This document shows, one piece after another, positions 1 to 8,126 of a stretch of DNA of 34,677 bases. This DNA is from Maricaulis sp. (lineage in GTDB: Bacteria > Pseudomonadota > Alphaproteobacteria > Caulobacterales > Maricaulaceae), in assembly GCA_002694345.1 (NCBI GenBank), contig NZLV01000167.1, forward strand, positions 1 to 34,677, written 5' to 3'. The notes below the pieces were generated by a model that was given only the letters and a program-made list of their open reading frames with translations, ran no database searches and was not told where the DNA came from. The stretch's first letter is position 1. Every line of letters starts with the position of its first letter. The position numbers and the translations under genes are program-made.

Positions 1-1
1 G

Positions 2-2788
2 CAGGTATCGGAGCGCCTGGCGTCGGTTGCGGACATGCTGCCGGACACCGTGGAAGGCGGTCTGGCCCCGATCTCCACGGCCCTCTCCGAGCTCTACATG
101 TTTACCCTCGAGGGAGACAGTCTCAGCCTGGAAGAGCGACGTTCCATCCTCGACTGGGTGATCCGGCCCAATCTGCGGACCCTTCCGGGTGTAGCCGATG
201 TCAATGTGCTCGGCGGCCGCGCGCGGACCTTCGAGGTGGTGCCGGACGAAGCGGCCATGGTCGCTGCGGGCATCGGGATTGTCGACCTGCGGCGTGTGCT
301 GGAAAGCAATAACCGTAATGACGGCGCCGGCCGGATCAATGAGGGTGAGGAAACCCTCGTTGTCCGCAGTCTGGGCGCGACGCAGACGCCCGAGGATATT
401 GCTGCCCTGGTGGTCCGAAGTGACCCGGAGGCGCCCGTTCGTGTGGGCGATGTCGCCGCTGTACAGATCGGCGCCCTGACGCGGTATGGCTCCGTCACCA
501 TGGATGGCCGGGGCGAGGCGGTCGAAGGCATTGTGGTTGCCCTGCGGGGCGCGGATGCGCGCATGGTCGTTGACGGGGTTCGGGACCGCCTGGCCCTTCT
601 CGAGCAGAGCTTCCCGGAGGGCCTGCGCGTCGTGCCCTTCTATGATCGGTCGGATCTCATCGAGCGCGCGGTAGGCACGGTGTCGGAAGCCTTGCTGATC
701 GCCGTTGCACTGGTGATCGCTATCCTGGTTCTTTTCCTCGGCAATCTTCGGGCAGCGGTCGTCGTAACCCTCATCCTGCCTTTCTCCGCTTTGCTGACTT
801 TCCTTCTCATGCAGGTGGTCGGGCTCTCGGCCAATCTGATGAGCCTGGGCGGGCTGGCGATCGCGATCGGCATGATTGTCGACGGCGCGATCGTGGTGAC
901 GGAAAATACGGTTGAGCGCCTCAATGAGCGCGGGGATGAAAACCGTCTCCACACCGTGTTCCGGGCCGCGTCCGAAGTTGCCATTCCGACAGCAGCAGGC
1001 ACGCTGATCATCTGCCTGGTCTTTGTTCCCTTGATCACGCTTCAGGGTCTGGAGGGCAAACTGTTTGCTCCGGTAGCCCTGACCATCGTGTTTGCGCTCG
1101 GTGGTGCCATGCTGCTCGCCATGACCCTCATCCCGGTCCTGGCGGCCTTTGCTCTGAGGCCGGGCCGGGGCGGGGAAGCCTGGATCATGCGGATCATTGG
1201 TCCGGCGTTCGAATGGAGCCTCGCCCGGGCCCTGAGACTGCCGGTGATTGTCTACGCCGTGGCCGCGGTGGGCGTGGTGCTCGCCGGTCTGAGCTATGCC
1301 GGGGCGGGCAAGATCTTCATGCCGACCATGAATGAGGGGGCTGTCGTGATGCAGCTGGCCAGCCTGCCCTCGATTAATCTGGATCAAAGCCAGGCCGATG
1401 ATCTGCGCATTGAGGCCGCCCTGATCGAGCGTGTCCCGGAAGTGCAGCACGTGATCGCCCGGGTCGGGTCGGACGAGTTGGGTCTGGACCCGATGAGCCT
1501 TAATGAGAGCGACGCCTTCCTGCAGCTTGCGCCGCGCGAGGAATGGCGCGGCCCGGATACGGAATGGCTGGTCGGCGAAATGCGGACCGTGATGGCCGAT
1601 TTTCCGGGCATTGAGTCCTCATTTACCCAGCCGATCGAAATGCGGGTGTCGGAAATGCTGACCGGGTCGCGCGGCGATCTGGCGATCAAGGTTTTCGGCA
1701 CCGATTCTGGCGAATTGGCGCGGATTGCGGGTGAGATCGAGGCGGCGGTTGCCGAAGTGGATGGTGCTGCGGATGTGTTCACGACGTCCAATGACCTGTC
1801 CGAATATCTCCAGGTCTCCATCGATCCGGAGTGGGCTGGACGCTACGGTTTTGATGTTTTGCAGGTCCAGGACGAGTTGCGGGCCCGTTTGGAAGGTGTC
1901 CAGGCCGGTGAAGTGATCGAGCCGGGACGCCGTACGCCCATTCTCATTCGCGCGGATCGGCGCTTTCGGGATTCCCCGTTCGGTTTTGAGAATGTCCGCA
2001 TCACGGCCCCCGATGGCGGGGAGGTCCGGCTCAGTGATATCGCTCGGGTCGAACGGGCCGAAGGCCTGGCCGTGGTCGATCGTGAAAACGGCTCGCGCTA
2101 TGCGGTGGTTCAGGCCTTTGTGTCGGGCCGGGACCTCGTGGGCTTTGTCGAGGACGCCCAGACGGTGGTTGAGGGTCTGGGCAATCTTCCGGCGGGCTAC
2201 CGTATCGAGTGGGGTGGCGAGTTCGAGAACCAGAGACGCGCGGCAGCCCGCTTGTCCTTAATGGTCCCCGTCGCCCTGGTCCTGATCTTCATCGTCCTGT
2301 TCGTGACCTTGCGCTCGATCCGCCAGGCCCTGCTCATTCTCGCCAACATCCCCTTTGCCCTGGTGGGCGGGATCATCGCACTGAGTCTGGCTGGGGAATA
2401 TGTTTCTGTTCCTGCCTCCGTTGGCTTCATTGCCCTGCTCGGGATTGCCGTCCTGAACGGGTTAGTCCTGATCACTTACTTCAACGATCTGCGCGCCCAG
2501 GGGCATGCCGTTGAAGAAATTGTCCTTCAAGGCACCCGGCGGCGCTTGCGGCCGGTGCTGATGACCGCGACTACGGCGGCGTTCGGTTTGTTGCCGCTTC
2601 TGTTCGCAACAGGTCCCGGATCGGAGATCCAGCGACCCTTGGCCATCGTGGTCATCGGCGGTCTGGTCTCTTCCACCCTGCTCACCCTCTATCTCCTGCC
2701 GCTTCTCTATCGCCGTTTCGGTGTCGAGGCGCGGACGGACGTTGACCGGACGGAGGCCGCCCGATGGGTTCGACCTTATGCAAGCTAA
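2..2788 (+). CDS. czcA: CzcA-type heavy-metal RND efflux pump (5' end missing)
   Basis: Inner-membrane proton/cation antiporter of the HME subfamily of RND pumps, which export divalent metals through an adaptor and an outer-membrane channel. The reading frame is open to the left edge (QVSERLASVAD precedes the first Met at 35), so roughly the first 110 residues lie outside the window. The fourth membrane-segment motif reads IVDGAIVVTEN, with the VDGA form typical of HME pumps rather than the VDDA of drug pumps. The porter domain has FTQPIEMRVSEML, as in CzcA/CnrA-like proteins. The CusA copper-binding methionine at that position is not seen (TQPI instead of TMPI), so I favour Co/Zn/Cd/Ni over Cu/Ag. 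The 3' end overlaps the next gene by 25 bases. No adaptor (czcB) is visible; it is presumably upstream. Confidence 0.9.
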   Translation, partial: QVSERLASVADMLPDTVEGGLAPISTALSELYMFTLEGDSLSLEERRSILDWVIRPNLRTLPGVADVNVLGGRARTFEVVPDEAAMVAAGIGIVDLRRVLESNNRNDGAGRINEGEETLVVRSLGATQTPEDIAALVVRSDPEAPVRVGDVAAVQIGALTRYGSVTMDGRGEAVEGIVVALRGADARMVVDGVRDRLALLEQSFPEGLRVVPFYDRSDLIERAVGTVSEALLIAVALVIAILVLFLGNLRAAVVVTLILPFSALLTFLLMQVVGLSANLMSLGGLAIAIGMIVDGAIVVTENTVERLNERGDENRLHTVFRAASEVAIPTAAGTLIICLVFVPLITLQGLEGKLFAPVALTIVFALGGAMLLAMTLIPVLAAFALRPGRGGEAWIMRIIGPAFEWSLARALRLPVIVYAVAAVGVVLAGLSYAGAGKIFMPTMNEGAVVMQLASLPSINLDQSQADDLRIEAALIERVPEVQHVIARVGSDELGLDPMSLNESDAFLQLAPREEWRGPDTEWLVGEMRTVMADFPGIESSFTQPIEMRVSEMLTGSRGDLAIKVFGTDSGELARIAGEIEAAVAEVDGAADVFTTSNDLSEYLQVSIDPEWAGRYGFDVLQVQDELRARLEGVQAGEVIEPGRRTPILIRADRRFRDSPFGFENVRITAPDGGEVRLSDIARVERAEGLAVVDRENGSRYAVVQAFVSGRDLVGFVEDAQTVVEGLGNLPAGYRIEWGGEFENQRRAAARLSLMVPVALVLIFIVLFVTLRSIRQALLILANIPFALVGGIIALSLAGEYVSVPASVGFIALLGIAVLNGLVLITYFNDLRAQGHAVEEIVLQGTRRRLRPVLMTATTAAFGLLPLLFATGPGSEIQRPLAIVVIGGLVSSTLLTLYLLPLLYRRFGVEARTDVDRTEAARWVRPYAS

Positions 2789-3075
2789 GCGTCACCGCGC
2801 CCCGCGATATCCAGTCGGCTCTGGCCGACATTCTGGACGATTTGCCCGACCAGGTGCCCGGCTACACGATGCTGGAAGCCGAAGGGCGTGGAGCTGACAT
2901 GGCTCTGGCTTCTGCGGCAGAGCGTGTCCGGGGGGCCATGCGCGCCGTGCAGTTCGTGATGATCCTGCCGCGCGATGAAGTTTCGGGTGTTCTGGACGCC
3001 ATCGCGCAGCACTGCCCCCGGCGACAGATAGCCTACTGGATTGAACCCGTGGAAGAATTTGGACGGCTGACATGA
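2764..3075 (+). CDS. DUF3240 family protein of the metal-efflux operon
   Basis: Small soluble protein of 103 residues with no signal peptide or membrane segment. It resembles the DUF3240 family (PII-like ferredoxin fold), small proteins often encoded beside CzcA/CusA pumps. I base this on length, composition and position; the match is not certain. The start overlaps the end of czcA by 25 bases and the stop overlaps the next start in ATGA (3072-3075), so translation is probably coupled. A regulatory or metal-sensing role in the cytoplasm is inference, as no function has been established that I know of. Cysteines occur at residue 6 and in the HCPRR stretch near the C-terminus. Confidence 0.7.
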   Translation: MGSTLCKLSVTAPRDIQSALADILDDLPDQVPGYTMLEAEGRGADMALASAAERVRGAMRAVQFVMILPRDEVSGVLDAIAQHCPRRQIAYWIEPVEEFGRLT

Positions 3076-4313
3076 AGAATACGCGCGTCATCCTTGCCCT
3101 GGGCGGGGCGTTGGGCCTCGTTCTGTCGTCGCAGCTTGCGGCGCAGGAGCCGGAAGACACGGTCCGGTCCGTGATTGAATCGTCGTCCGGCGTCATGGCG
3201 GCCCGGGCCGACCGGAGCGTGGCGATGGCTCGCGCTGAACAGGTCCGGCTGGGTGAGTATGAGACCCAGCTCGACGCGGGCCTCGCCCGGCGCCAGGTCC
3301 GTTCGGCGGACGACTCGATGGAGTGGCAATTGGGGGTGTCCCGCCGCTTCAGATGGCCGGCAAAGCGTCAACTCGATCTGGACCTGGCCCGAACGGAAAG
3401 CGCGCTGGCTCAGGCCCGCTATGTGCTGAGCTGGCAGGGCGAGGCAGAAGCCTGGGTCCGGCTGTGGAGTGCATGGTCACAGGCCAGCGCGCTGGTGGAG
3501 GTGATGGACCGGCGTGTGGAGGCTGCACGGCTACGGCGGGATGCCGAACAGGTGCGGTTGCAGCACGCCCGAGGGCGGGCCGTTGATGTGGACCGGCTCG
3601 ACCGGGATCTGGCCTTGGCTCGGGCCTCGCTGGACACCTCGCGCCAGTCGGCCGAGCTTGCGCGCCTTGCTCTGGAGGCCCGTTTCCCGGGCACGGCAGA
3701 GCCGGGTCTGGCGGAAGGACTGGACACAGAGACGTGCGGAGACCCCGATGCCGGGGAAGCGCTGGATACGGCCATAGCGCTCAGTCCGGCGCTTCGCGTG
3801 GCTCGGCTTGAGCTTGACTGGGCTGATTTGCAGCGCCGCCGCGCCGCCTATGACCAACGCGCCGATCCACAGTTGGGCGTTCAGGTCTTTCAAGAGCGCG
3901 ATGGTGCCGAAACCGGACTGGGTGTCTCGGTGTCACTGCCGATTACGGGTGGTTTGCGTCAGGCCCGCCTTGTTGCGGCTGAGGGTGAGCAGACCAGCCG
4001 GGCTGCCCGGCTGGCCTCGGCGGAACAGGCCCTACGTCAAACCTTTCTGACCCTTGAGGCTCGAAATCTGCGGTCCGGTTTGCGAGTCGAGCAGGCGGGC
4101 GAGGCTCTGAGTGCAGCTCAAACGGTGCTCGATCGCCTGGAGCGGGGACGCGATCTCGAGGCGGTCACTGTGCTTGACATTCTCGAGGCCCGAACCGCGC
4201 TCTGGTCGGCGCGGGAAGTCGAGATCGCTGCGCGTGCCGAGCAAGTCGAAGCGCGCTTGCTCCGGGGCATTTTGCTGCAATGCGTCCTGATGCCTGGCGA
4301 GGCGAATGGCTGA
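3072..4313 (+). CDS. CzcC/TolC-like outer membrane efflux protein
   Basis: Outer-membrane channel subunit of the metal efflux system, 413 residues. An N-terminal signal peptide is visible (basic MKNTR, hydrophobic core to about residue 21, then AAQ before the mature part). The rest is alanine/arginine/glutamate-rich helical sequence with the two-fold repeat of long helices expected of the outer-membrane efflux family, including LERGRDLEAVTVLDILEART near the C-terminus, which resembles the usual family motif before the last helix. The start overlaps the DUF3240 stop (ATGA). It carries no lipobox, unlike the NodT-type channel at 28849. It is the last gene of the czc-like operon; about 130 bases without a gene follow. 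Confidence 0.85.
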   Translation: MKNTRVILALGGALGLVLSSQLAAQEPEDTVRSVIESSSGVMAARADRSVAMARAEQVRLGEYETQLDAGLARRQVRSADDSMEWQLGVSRRFRWPAKRQLDLDLARTESALAQARYVLSWQGEAEAWVRLWSAWSQASALVEVMDRRVEAARLRRDAEQVRLQHARGRAVDVDRLDRDLALARASLDTSRQSAELARLALEARFPGTAEPGLAEGLDTETCGDPDAGEALDTAIALSPALRVARLELDWADLQRRRAAYDQRADPQLGVQVFQERDGAETGLGVSVSLPITGGLRQARLVAAEGEQTSRAARLASAEQALRQTFLTLEARNLRSGLRVEQAGEALSAAQTVLDRLERGRDLEAVTVLDILEARTALWSAREVEIAARAEQVEARLLRGILLQCVLMPGEANG

Positions 4314-4449
4314 GGTCTTGGTTGCATAGTCCTTCTGTTGGCGGGGTTTGCACCGGATTCTACGCACACCGCTGGTCCGTTCTCGTGAGAGAAACGCATA
4401 AAACCCTGTCGTCGGCCCGCATAGGCTGGTCCTGGACAGGAGAGTGACT

Positions 4450-6003
4450 ATGACACACGGACACTTCTGGAAGATCATGGCCGGGGGACTGTTGCTCCTT
4501 GTCGGAGCGGTGCCTGCTCTGGCCCAGCCCTATGACATCCCCGTGTCGGACGGGGCCGGCATCATGTCAGCGAGCGCGCCGGTCTTTCGGGCCGAAACCG
4601 CGCATGAAGTGCACATCCGGGGACAAAGGGTCCGGTACCGGGTGGTTTCTGGTGAGACCGTTTTGCGGGATCTGGATGGCGCTGAAACGGGTCGCATCTT
4701 CGCCTTCAGCTATTTGCGCACCGATGCTGTTGCTACGGATCGGCCGGTCCTGTTCGTGTTCAATGGCGGGCCGGGCTCGGCCTCGCTCTGGCTGCATATG
4801 GGCGTGATCGGGCCGCGTCGCCTGGTGCTGGACCAGGAAGTGAACCCGTCCAATGTGCCGCCCTTCGGTCTGACGGATAATCCGGTCTCCGTGCTGGACG
4901 TAGCCGATCTGGTTTTTATTGACCCGGTGGGGACCGGGTTCAGCCGGCCCGCTCCGGGCGTTGATCCGGCCCTGTTCTGGGGCGTGGATGAGGATGCCGA
5001 GTCGATTGCGCAGTTCATCGAACTCTGGCTGACCGAGCATGGGCGCTGGAACTCGCCGAAATACGTGTTGGGGGAAAGCTATGGGACGGTGCGCGCCGCA
5101 GTCCTGCCTCGCGCCCTGATGGGCAGTCCGATCTACAACGGGGTCATGCGGGGCATCACGCTGGACGGTGTCATCTTGCTGGGAACGACCCTGGCCGGCC
5201 GCGGAAATGGCGGGGCGCCCGATGGCGAAACCCTTGCTGCGGCAAGGGCGCGCAGCTTGCCAGGGCTGGCTGTCACGGCCGCCTATCATGGCCGATCGTC
5301 GCTGGAGACCGATGACCCGGAAGCCGTCTATGCCGCGGCGGCGGCCTATGCTGATGGGCCCTATCGGGCGGCGTTGGCGGATCTGCAGGCCGGCACTTTG
5401 TCCCCGTCCGACCGCGCGGAAATTCTCGCGCAATTGGAGGTATTTGTCGGCCTGGATGCCGAAACGATCGGGGAGGATCTCTACATATCGGAGCGGGACT
5501 ATGCCCGGACCCTGCTGACGGATGCGGGTCTGGAAGCCGGCGTCTATGACAGTCGCTACACCCTGCCGCTTGCGTCGTCCGGGCGGGACCCTGTCGCGGA
5601 CGACCCGGCGATGGGGCAGTACGTTCCCGGCTTTGTGTCGGCCTTCAATCGCATGCTGGGAGAGGAGCTGGGCGTGGATACCGGGCGGGCCTATACGGCG
5701 ATCCGCTGGCGCGATCTCCTGCCGGCTTGGAACTGGGAGCGGCGCGGGGTAGAGCCTGGCCAGTCCTTCGCAGTCGATCTGGCCTGGTCGATGCGGCGCA
5801 ATCGCGATCTGCGGGTCTTTGTGGCGTCGGGCTATTATGATCTGGTGACGACGCCAGCCGATGCGCGGGCGTCGATCTCCGAGGCCGGACTGCCGGAGGA
5901 CCGGGTCCGTTTTGAGGAGTATCCGTCCGGACACATGCTGTATCTGGGCGGCACGGCGCAGGCCTTCGCGGAAGACCTGCGCACATTTCTTACCGCGCAC
6001 TAG
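4450..6003 (+). CDS. Secreted S10 family serine carboxypeptidase-like protein
   Basis: Predicted exported peptidase of the S10 (carboxypeptidase Y-like) family with an alpha/beta-hydrolase fold. The signal peptide spans about residues 1-25, ending VPALAQ. The family oxyanion motif FNGGPGSAS is present. A full catalytic triad can be read: Ser210 in GESYGT, Asp464 in YYDLVTTP and His495 in SGHMLYL. At 517 residues it has the length of bacterial S10 members. I chose the ATG at 4450, about 7 bases after AGGAG; a GTG at 4444 is in frame but lies against that site. It stands alone and converges on the sqr gene, with 12 bases between the two stops. Its likely role is trimming C-terminal residues from peptides in the periplasm or outside; the substrate is unknown. 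Confidence 0.88.
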   Translation: MTHGHFWKIMAGGLLLLVGAVPALAQPYDIPVSDGAGIMSASAPVFRAETAHEVHIRGQRVRYRVVSGETVLRDLDGAETGRIFAFSYLRTDAVATDRPVLFVFNGGPGSASLWLHMGVIGPRRLVLDQEVNPSNVPPFGLTDNPVSVLDVADLVFIDPVGTGFSRPAPGVDPALFWGVDEDAESIAQFIELWLTEHGRWNSPKYVLGESYGTVRAAVLPRALMGSPIYNGVMRGITLDGVILLGTTLAGRGNGGAPDGETLAAARARSLPGLAVTAAYHGRSSLETDDPEAVYAAAAAYADGPYRAALADLQAGTLSPSDRAEILAQLEVFVGLDAETIGEDLYISERDYARTLLTDAGLEAGVYDSRYTLPLASSGRDPVADDPAMGQYVPGFVSAFNRMLGEELGVDTGRAYTAIRWRDLLPAWNWERRGVEPGQSFAVDLAWSMRRNRDLRVFVASGYYDLVTTPADARASISEAGLPEDRVRFEEYPSGHMLYLGGTAQAFAEDLRTFLTAH

Positions 6004-6013
6004 GTGCCAAATG

Positions 6014-6034
6014 GGTCAGGACTTTCCCTTGACC
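6014..6034. terminator. Possible bidirectional terminator hairpin
   Basis: GGTCA (6014-6018) can pair with TGACC (6030-6034), extended by GG/CC with a one-base bulge. The hairpin lies between the converging S10 peptidase and sqr genes and overlaps the sqr stop codon. No clear T-tract follows, so the call is weak. Confidence 0.3.
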
Positions 6035-7296
6035 TTGTGGATGCCGAGCATGTCGAAAACGGCCTTCTCATAGAAGGGTTCGCCGACCCCGCGCCGGATC
6101 TTGCCCACGAAATAGGATTCGAAGGCAGCCTTGGCCATGTGAACCCAGCCGCCATCGGCGGACCAGTTCACATTGCGCGGCGGGATTTGCGGCATGGCCA
6201 CGAAGGCTACTCCACCATCGCCGAAATCGGCCAGGCAGACGGCGTTCCAGGTGGCCAGGTTGTTGGCCGGCTTGCCATCCAGGTCGGCGCGCAGGTTTCG
6301 GGCTGTGGCGACGACCATGGACTCGATCATGAAACCGGTCTTCGGCACCCCGACCGGCACGGCATAGTTTTCGACCGGCGGGATGGCGACGCAGACACCG
6401 ATGCCGAAGATATTCTTCCAGTTCGGATTGCGCTGGTGCTCATCCACCAGGATGAAGCCGCGCGGATTGACTAGGCCCTCGACATCACGCACCGCGTCAA
6501 TACCGCGGAAGGCCGGCAGCATCATGGAATAGCCGAAGGGCAGTTCGTGCGTCTTCTTGACGGACCCGTCCTCGGCGACTTCTTCCACATGCATCACGCC
6601 GTCTTCGACCTTGGTGACGCGGGCCGAGGTGATCCACTTGATGTGCCGGTTGCGCATTTCGCTTTCCAGCAAGCCCTTCGTGTCACCGACCCCGTCCAGG
6701 CCCAGATGGCCGATATAGGGTTCCGAGGTGACGAAGGTCATTGGGACCTTGTCGCGGATCTTGCGCTTGCGCAGATCGGTTTCCAGGATCATCGCGAATT
6801 CATAGGCCGGCCCGAAACAGGACGCGCCCTGTACGGCGCCAACCACGATCGGGCCCGGATTCTGGACAAATTCCTGCCAGCGCGAGTTCGAGTCGACGGC
6901 GTGATCGACATGGCAGATGGATTCGGTGAAACCGCCATGGGGGCCGAGCCCCTCGATTTCGTCAAAGGCGAGTTGGGGGCCGGTGGCGATGACCAGGTAG
7001 TCATAGGTCAGGCGCTCGCCATTATCGAGTTCGATCGCGTTGTCTTCCGGCACGACCTTGGTCGCGGCGGCATGGACGAAGTCGATGCCCTTCTTCTTGA
7101 ACATGGGGGCGAGTTCGACCTTGATCTGCTCCGGCTTGCGCCAGTCCACGGCCACCCAGGGGTTGGACGGGGTGAAGTGGAAGGTCGCCGAATCCGAGAC
7201 CACGGTGATGCGGTCTTCCTTTCGCAGTTCCTTGCGCGCTTCGAGCGCCATGGGAACGCCGCCGAGACCGGCTCCGAGAACCACAATATGGGCCAT
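6016..7296 (-). CDS. sqr: Sulfide:quinone oxidoreductase
   Basis: Membrane-associated flavoprotein that oxidises sulfide to sulfane sulfur (polysulfide or low-molecular-weight persulfide) and passes electrons to quinone. The N-terminus carries the FAD-binding GAGLGG motif (residues 8-13). The three redox cysteines of type I SQR fall almost exactly where they lie in the Acidithiobacillus ferrooxidans enzyme: Cys128 (SICHVDHA), Cys160 (VQGASCFGPAYEF) and Cys354 (NAVCLADFGD), against 128/160/356. Length (426) is normal. GGGAGGA lies 5 bases before the ATG. The gene is downstream of the SqrR/BigR-type repressor on the same strand (about 49 bases between them), so I expect co-transcription and induction by sulfide. 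Confidence 0.92.
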   Translation of the reverse strand: MAHIVVLGAGLGGVPMALEARKELRKEDRITVVSDSATFHFTPSNPWVAVDWRKPEQIKVELAPMFKKKGIDFVHAAATKVVPEDNAIELDNGERLTYDYLVIATGPQLAFDEIEGLGPHGGFTESICHVDHAVDSNSRWQEFVQNPGPIVVGAVQGASCFGPAYEFAMILETDLRKRKIRDKVPMTFVTSEPYIGHLGLDGVGDTKGLLESEMRNRHIKWITSARVTKVEDGVMHVEEVAEDGSVKKTHELPFGYSMMLPAFRGIDAVRDVEGLVNPRGFILVDEHQRNPNWKNIFGIGVCVAIPPVENYAVPVGVPKTGFMIESMVVATARNLRADLDGKPANNLATWNAVCLADFGDGGVAFVAMPQIPPRNVNWSADGGWVHMAKAAFESYFVGKIRRGVGEPFYEKAVFDMLGIHKVKGKS

Positions 7297-7345
7297 TTCA
7301 TTCCTCCCGTTATGTCCGGCGCGTCCTTGTGGCGGCCGTTTGGTG

Positions 7346-7681
7346 TCAGGCCTTGCCCTCCAGGGCTTCGGCGGCCGTGCAGAATTGCGATTTCAGGTGA
7401 TGCAGGATGCCTACGCAGCGCGGATCCGCGATCGAATAGTGAACCTGCAGGCCGTCCTTGCGCCCTTTGACCAGATCCTCGGCCCGCATCTTCGCCAGGT
7501 GCTGGGACATCGCAGACTGGGACAGATCCGTGACCTCACACAGCTCGCTTACCGTCGCTTCTCCCATGGCCAGGCGGCAAAGGATGAGCAGACGTTTTTC
7601 ATTGGCGAGCTGCTTGAGAAAGCCGGCAGCTTCGCCGGCTTGCGATTGCAGGTCCTGGATTTGCGGGTCGGGCGAGGTCAA
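7346..7681 (-). CDS. ArsR-family persulfide-responsive repressor (SqrR/BigR/YgaV type)
   Basis: Winged-helix dimeric repressor that in this family releases DNA when a Cys pair forms a tetrasulfide or disulfide bridge on exposure to reactive sulfur. The recognition helix region reads TDLSQSAMSQHLAKM. The sensing cysteines sit in LLILCRL and SQFC, 66 residues apart, the same spacing as SqrR (41/107) and BigR (42/108). Two further cysteines lie in ELCEV and PRCVG. I chose a TTG start at 7681 because AGGAGG (7692-7687) is 5 bases before it. An in-frame GTG at 7687 overlaps that site and is unlikely. A putative promoter (TTGACA at 7736-7731, TAAATT at 7713-7708, 17-base spacer) gives a short leader. 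It probably represses itself, sqr and the divergent operon. Confidence 0.9.
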   Translation of the reverse strand: MTSPDPQIQDLQSQAGEAAGFLKQLANEKRLLILCRLAMGEATVSELCEVTDLSQSAMSQHLAKMRAEDLVKGRKDGLQVHYSIADPRCVGILHHLKSQFCTAAEALEGKA

Positions 7682-7693
7682 ACGCACCTCCTG

Positions 7694-7736
7694 AATTAGT
7701 TGACACTAATTTAGATAAGACTATATTAGGTGTCAA
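7694..7736. promoter_or_regulatory. Divergent promoters with nested ArsR-type operator dyads
   Basis: AATTAG (7694-7699) and CTAATT (7706-7711) form a perfect inverted repeat around TTGACA (7700-7705). A longer dyad pairs TTGACACTAAT (7700-7710) with ATTAGGTGTCAA (7725-7736), one base off perfect. Rightward promoter for the rhodanese operon: -35 TTGACA 7700-7705, -10 TATATT 7722-7727 (16-base spacer). Leftward promoter for the repressor-sqr operon: -35 at 7736-7731, -10 TAAATT 7713-7708. Both cores lie inside the dyads, so one bound repressor could block both directions. The stretch is markedly AT-rich against its surroundings. Confidence 0.75.
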
Positions 7737-7767
7737 TCATATTGTTGGAACCGGCAGGAGCCCCACC

Positions 7768-8118
7768 ATGAGCCTTCGCGAACTTGATCCGAAAACCGTC
7801 CATGACGCCGTCAAGGCGGGGGAAGCCGTGATTATCGACGTGCGCGAGCCGCGTGAATTCGCGACCGAGCGCCTGCACGGCGCGTCGCTTCATCCGCTCT
7901 CCACTTTCGACCCGACCGCCATTCCGGTCGACAAGACGCGTGACGTGATCTTGCAATGTGGCTCCGGCAAGCGTTCCATGGATGCCTTGCAGCGTTGTGC
8001 CGCTGCCGGCGTAGCGATTACGGCCCATCTCAAAGGCGGCCTCATGGCCTGGAAAGCGGCCGGCCTTCCCACCGTAACGATCGACCCGGCAACGGGTCAG
8101 GTCATTGACCCGAAATAG
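7768..8118 (+). CDS. Single-domain rhodanese (sulfurtransferase)
   Basis: Cytoplasmic sulfurtransferase of 116 residues that would carry sulfane sulfur as a persulfide on Cys64. The active-site loop CGSGKRS (64-70) is close to the CQSGKRT loop of the rhodanese domain of E. coli YgaP. The CH2A-like segment IIDVREPREF is present at residues 22-31. CAGGAG lies 8 bases before the ATG. It is the first gene of a rightward operon with an RND adaptor, RND pump and DUF2892 protein, opposite the sulfide-sensing repressor. It may supply or accept sulfur from SQR product, for example glutathione persulfide (inference). There is no membrane segment; the membrane module that YgaP carries is encoded separately at the operon end. 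Confidence 0.9.
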   Translation: MSLRELDPKTVHDAVKAGEAVIIDVREPREFATERLHGASLHPLSTFDPTAIPVDKTRDVILQCGSGKRSMDALQRCAAAGVAITAHLKGGLMAWKAAGLPTVTIDPATGQVIDPK

Positions 8119-8126
8119 GTGACATC

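Noticed and set aside
2..2788. Copper/silver (CusA) assignment for the first RND pump
   Set aside because: The porter segment has TQPI where CusA has the metal-binding methionine in TMPI, so a divalent-metal CzcA-like role fits better.
4567..6000. Open frame of 477 codons on the minus strand opposite the S10 peptidase
   Set aside because: The plus strand encodes a signal peptide and a complete catalytic triad; the antisense product has no recognisable feature.
6547..7470. Open frame of 307 codons on the plus strand opposite sqr
   Set aside because: It is antisense to sqr, which has all diagnostic cysteines, and it runs across the repressor-sqr gap.
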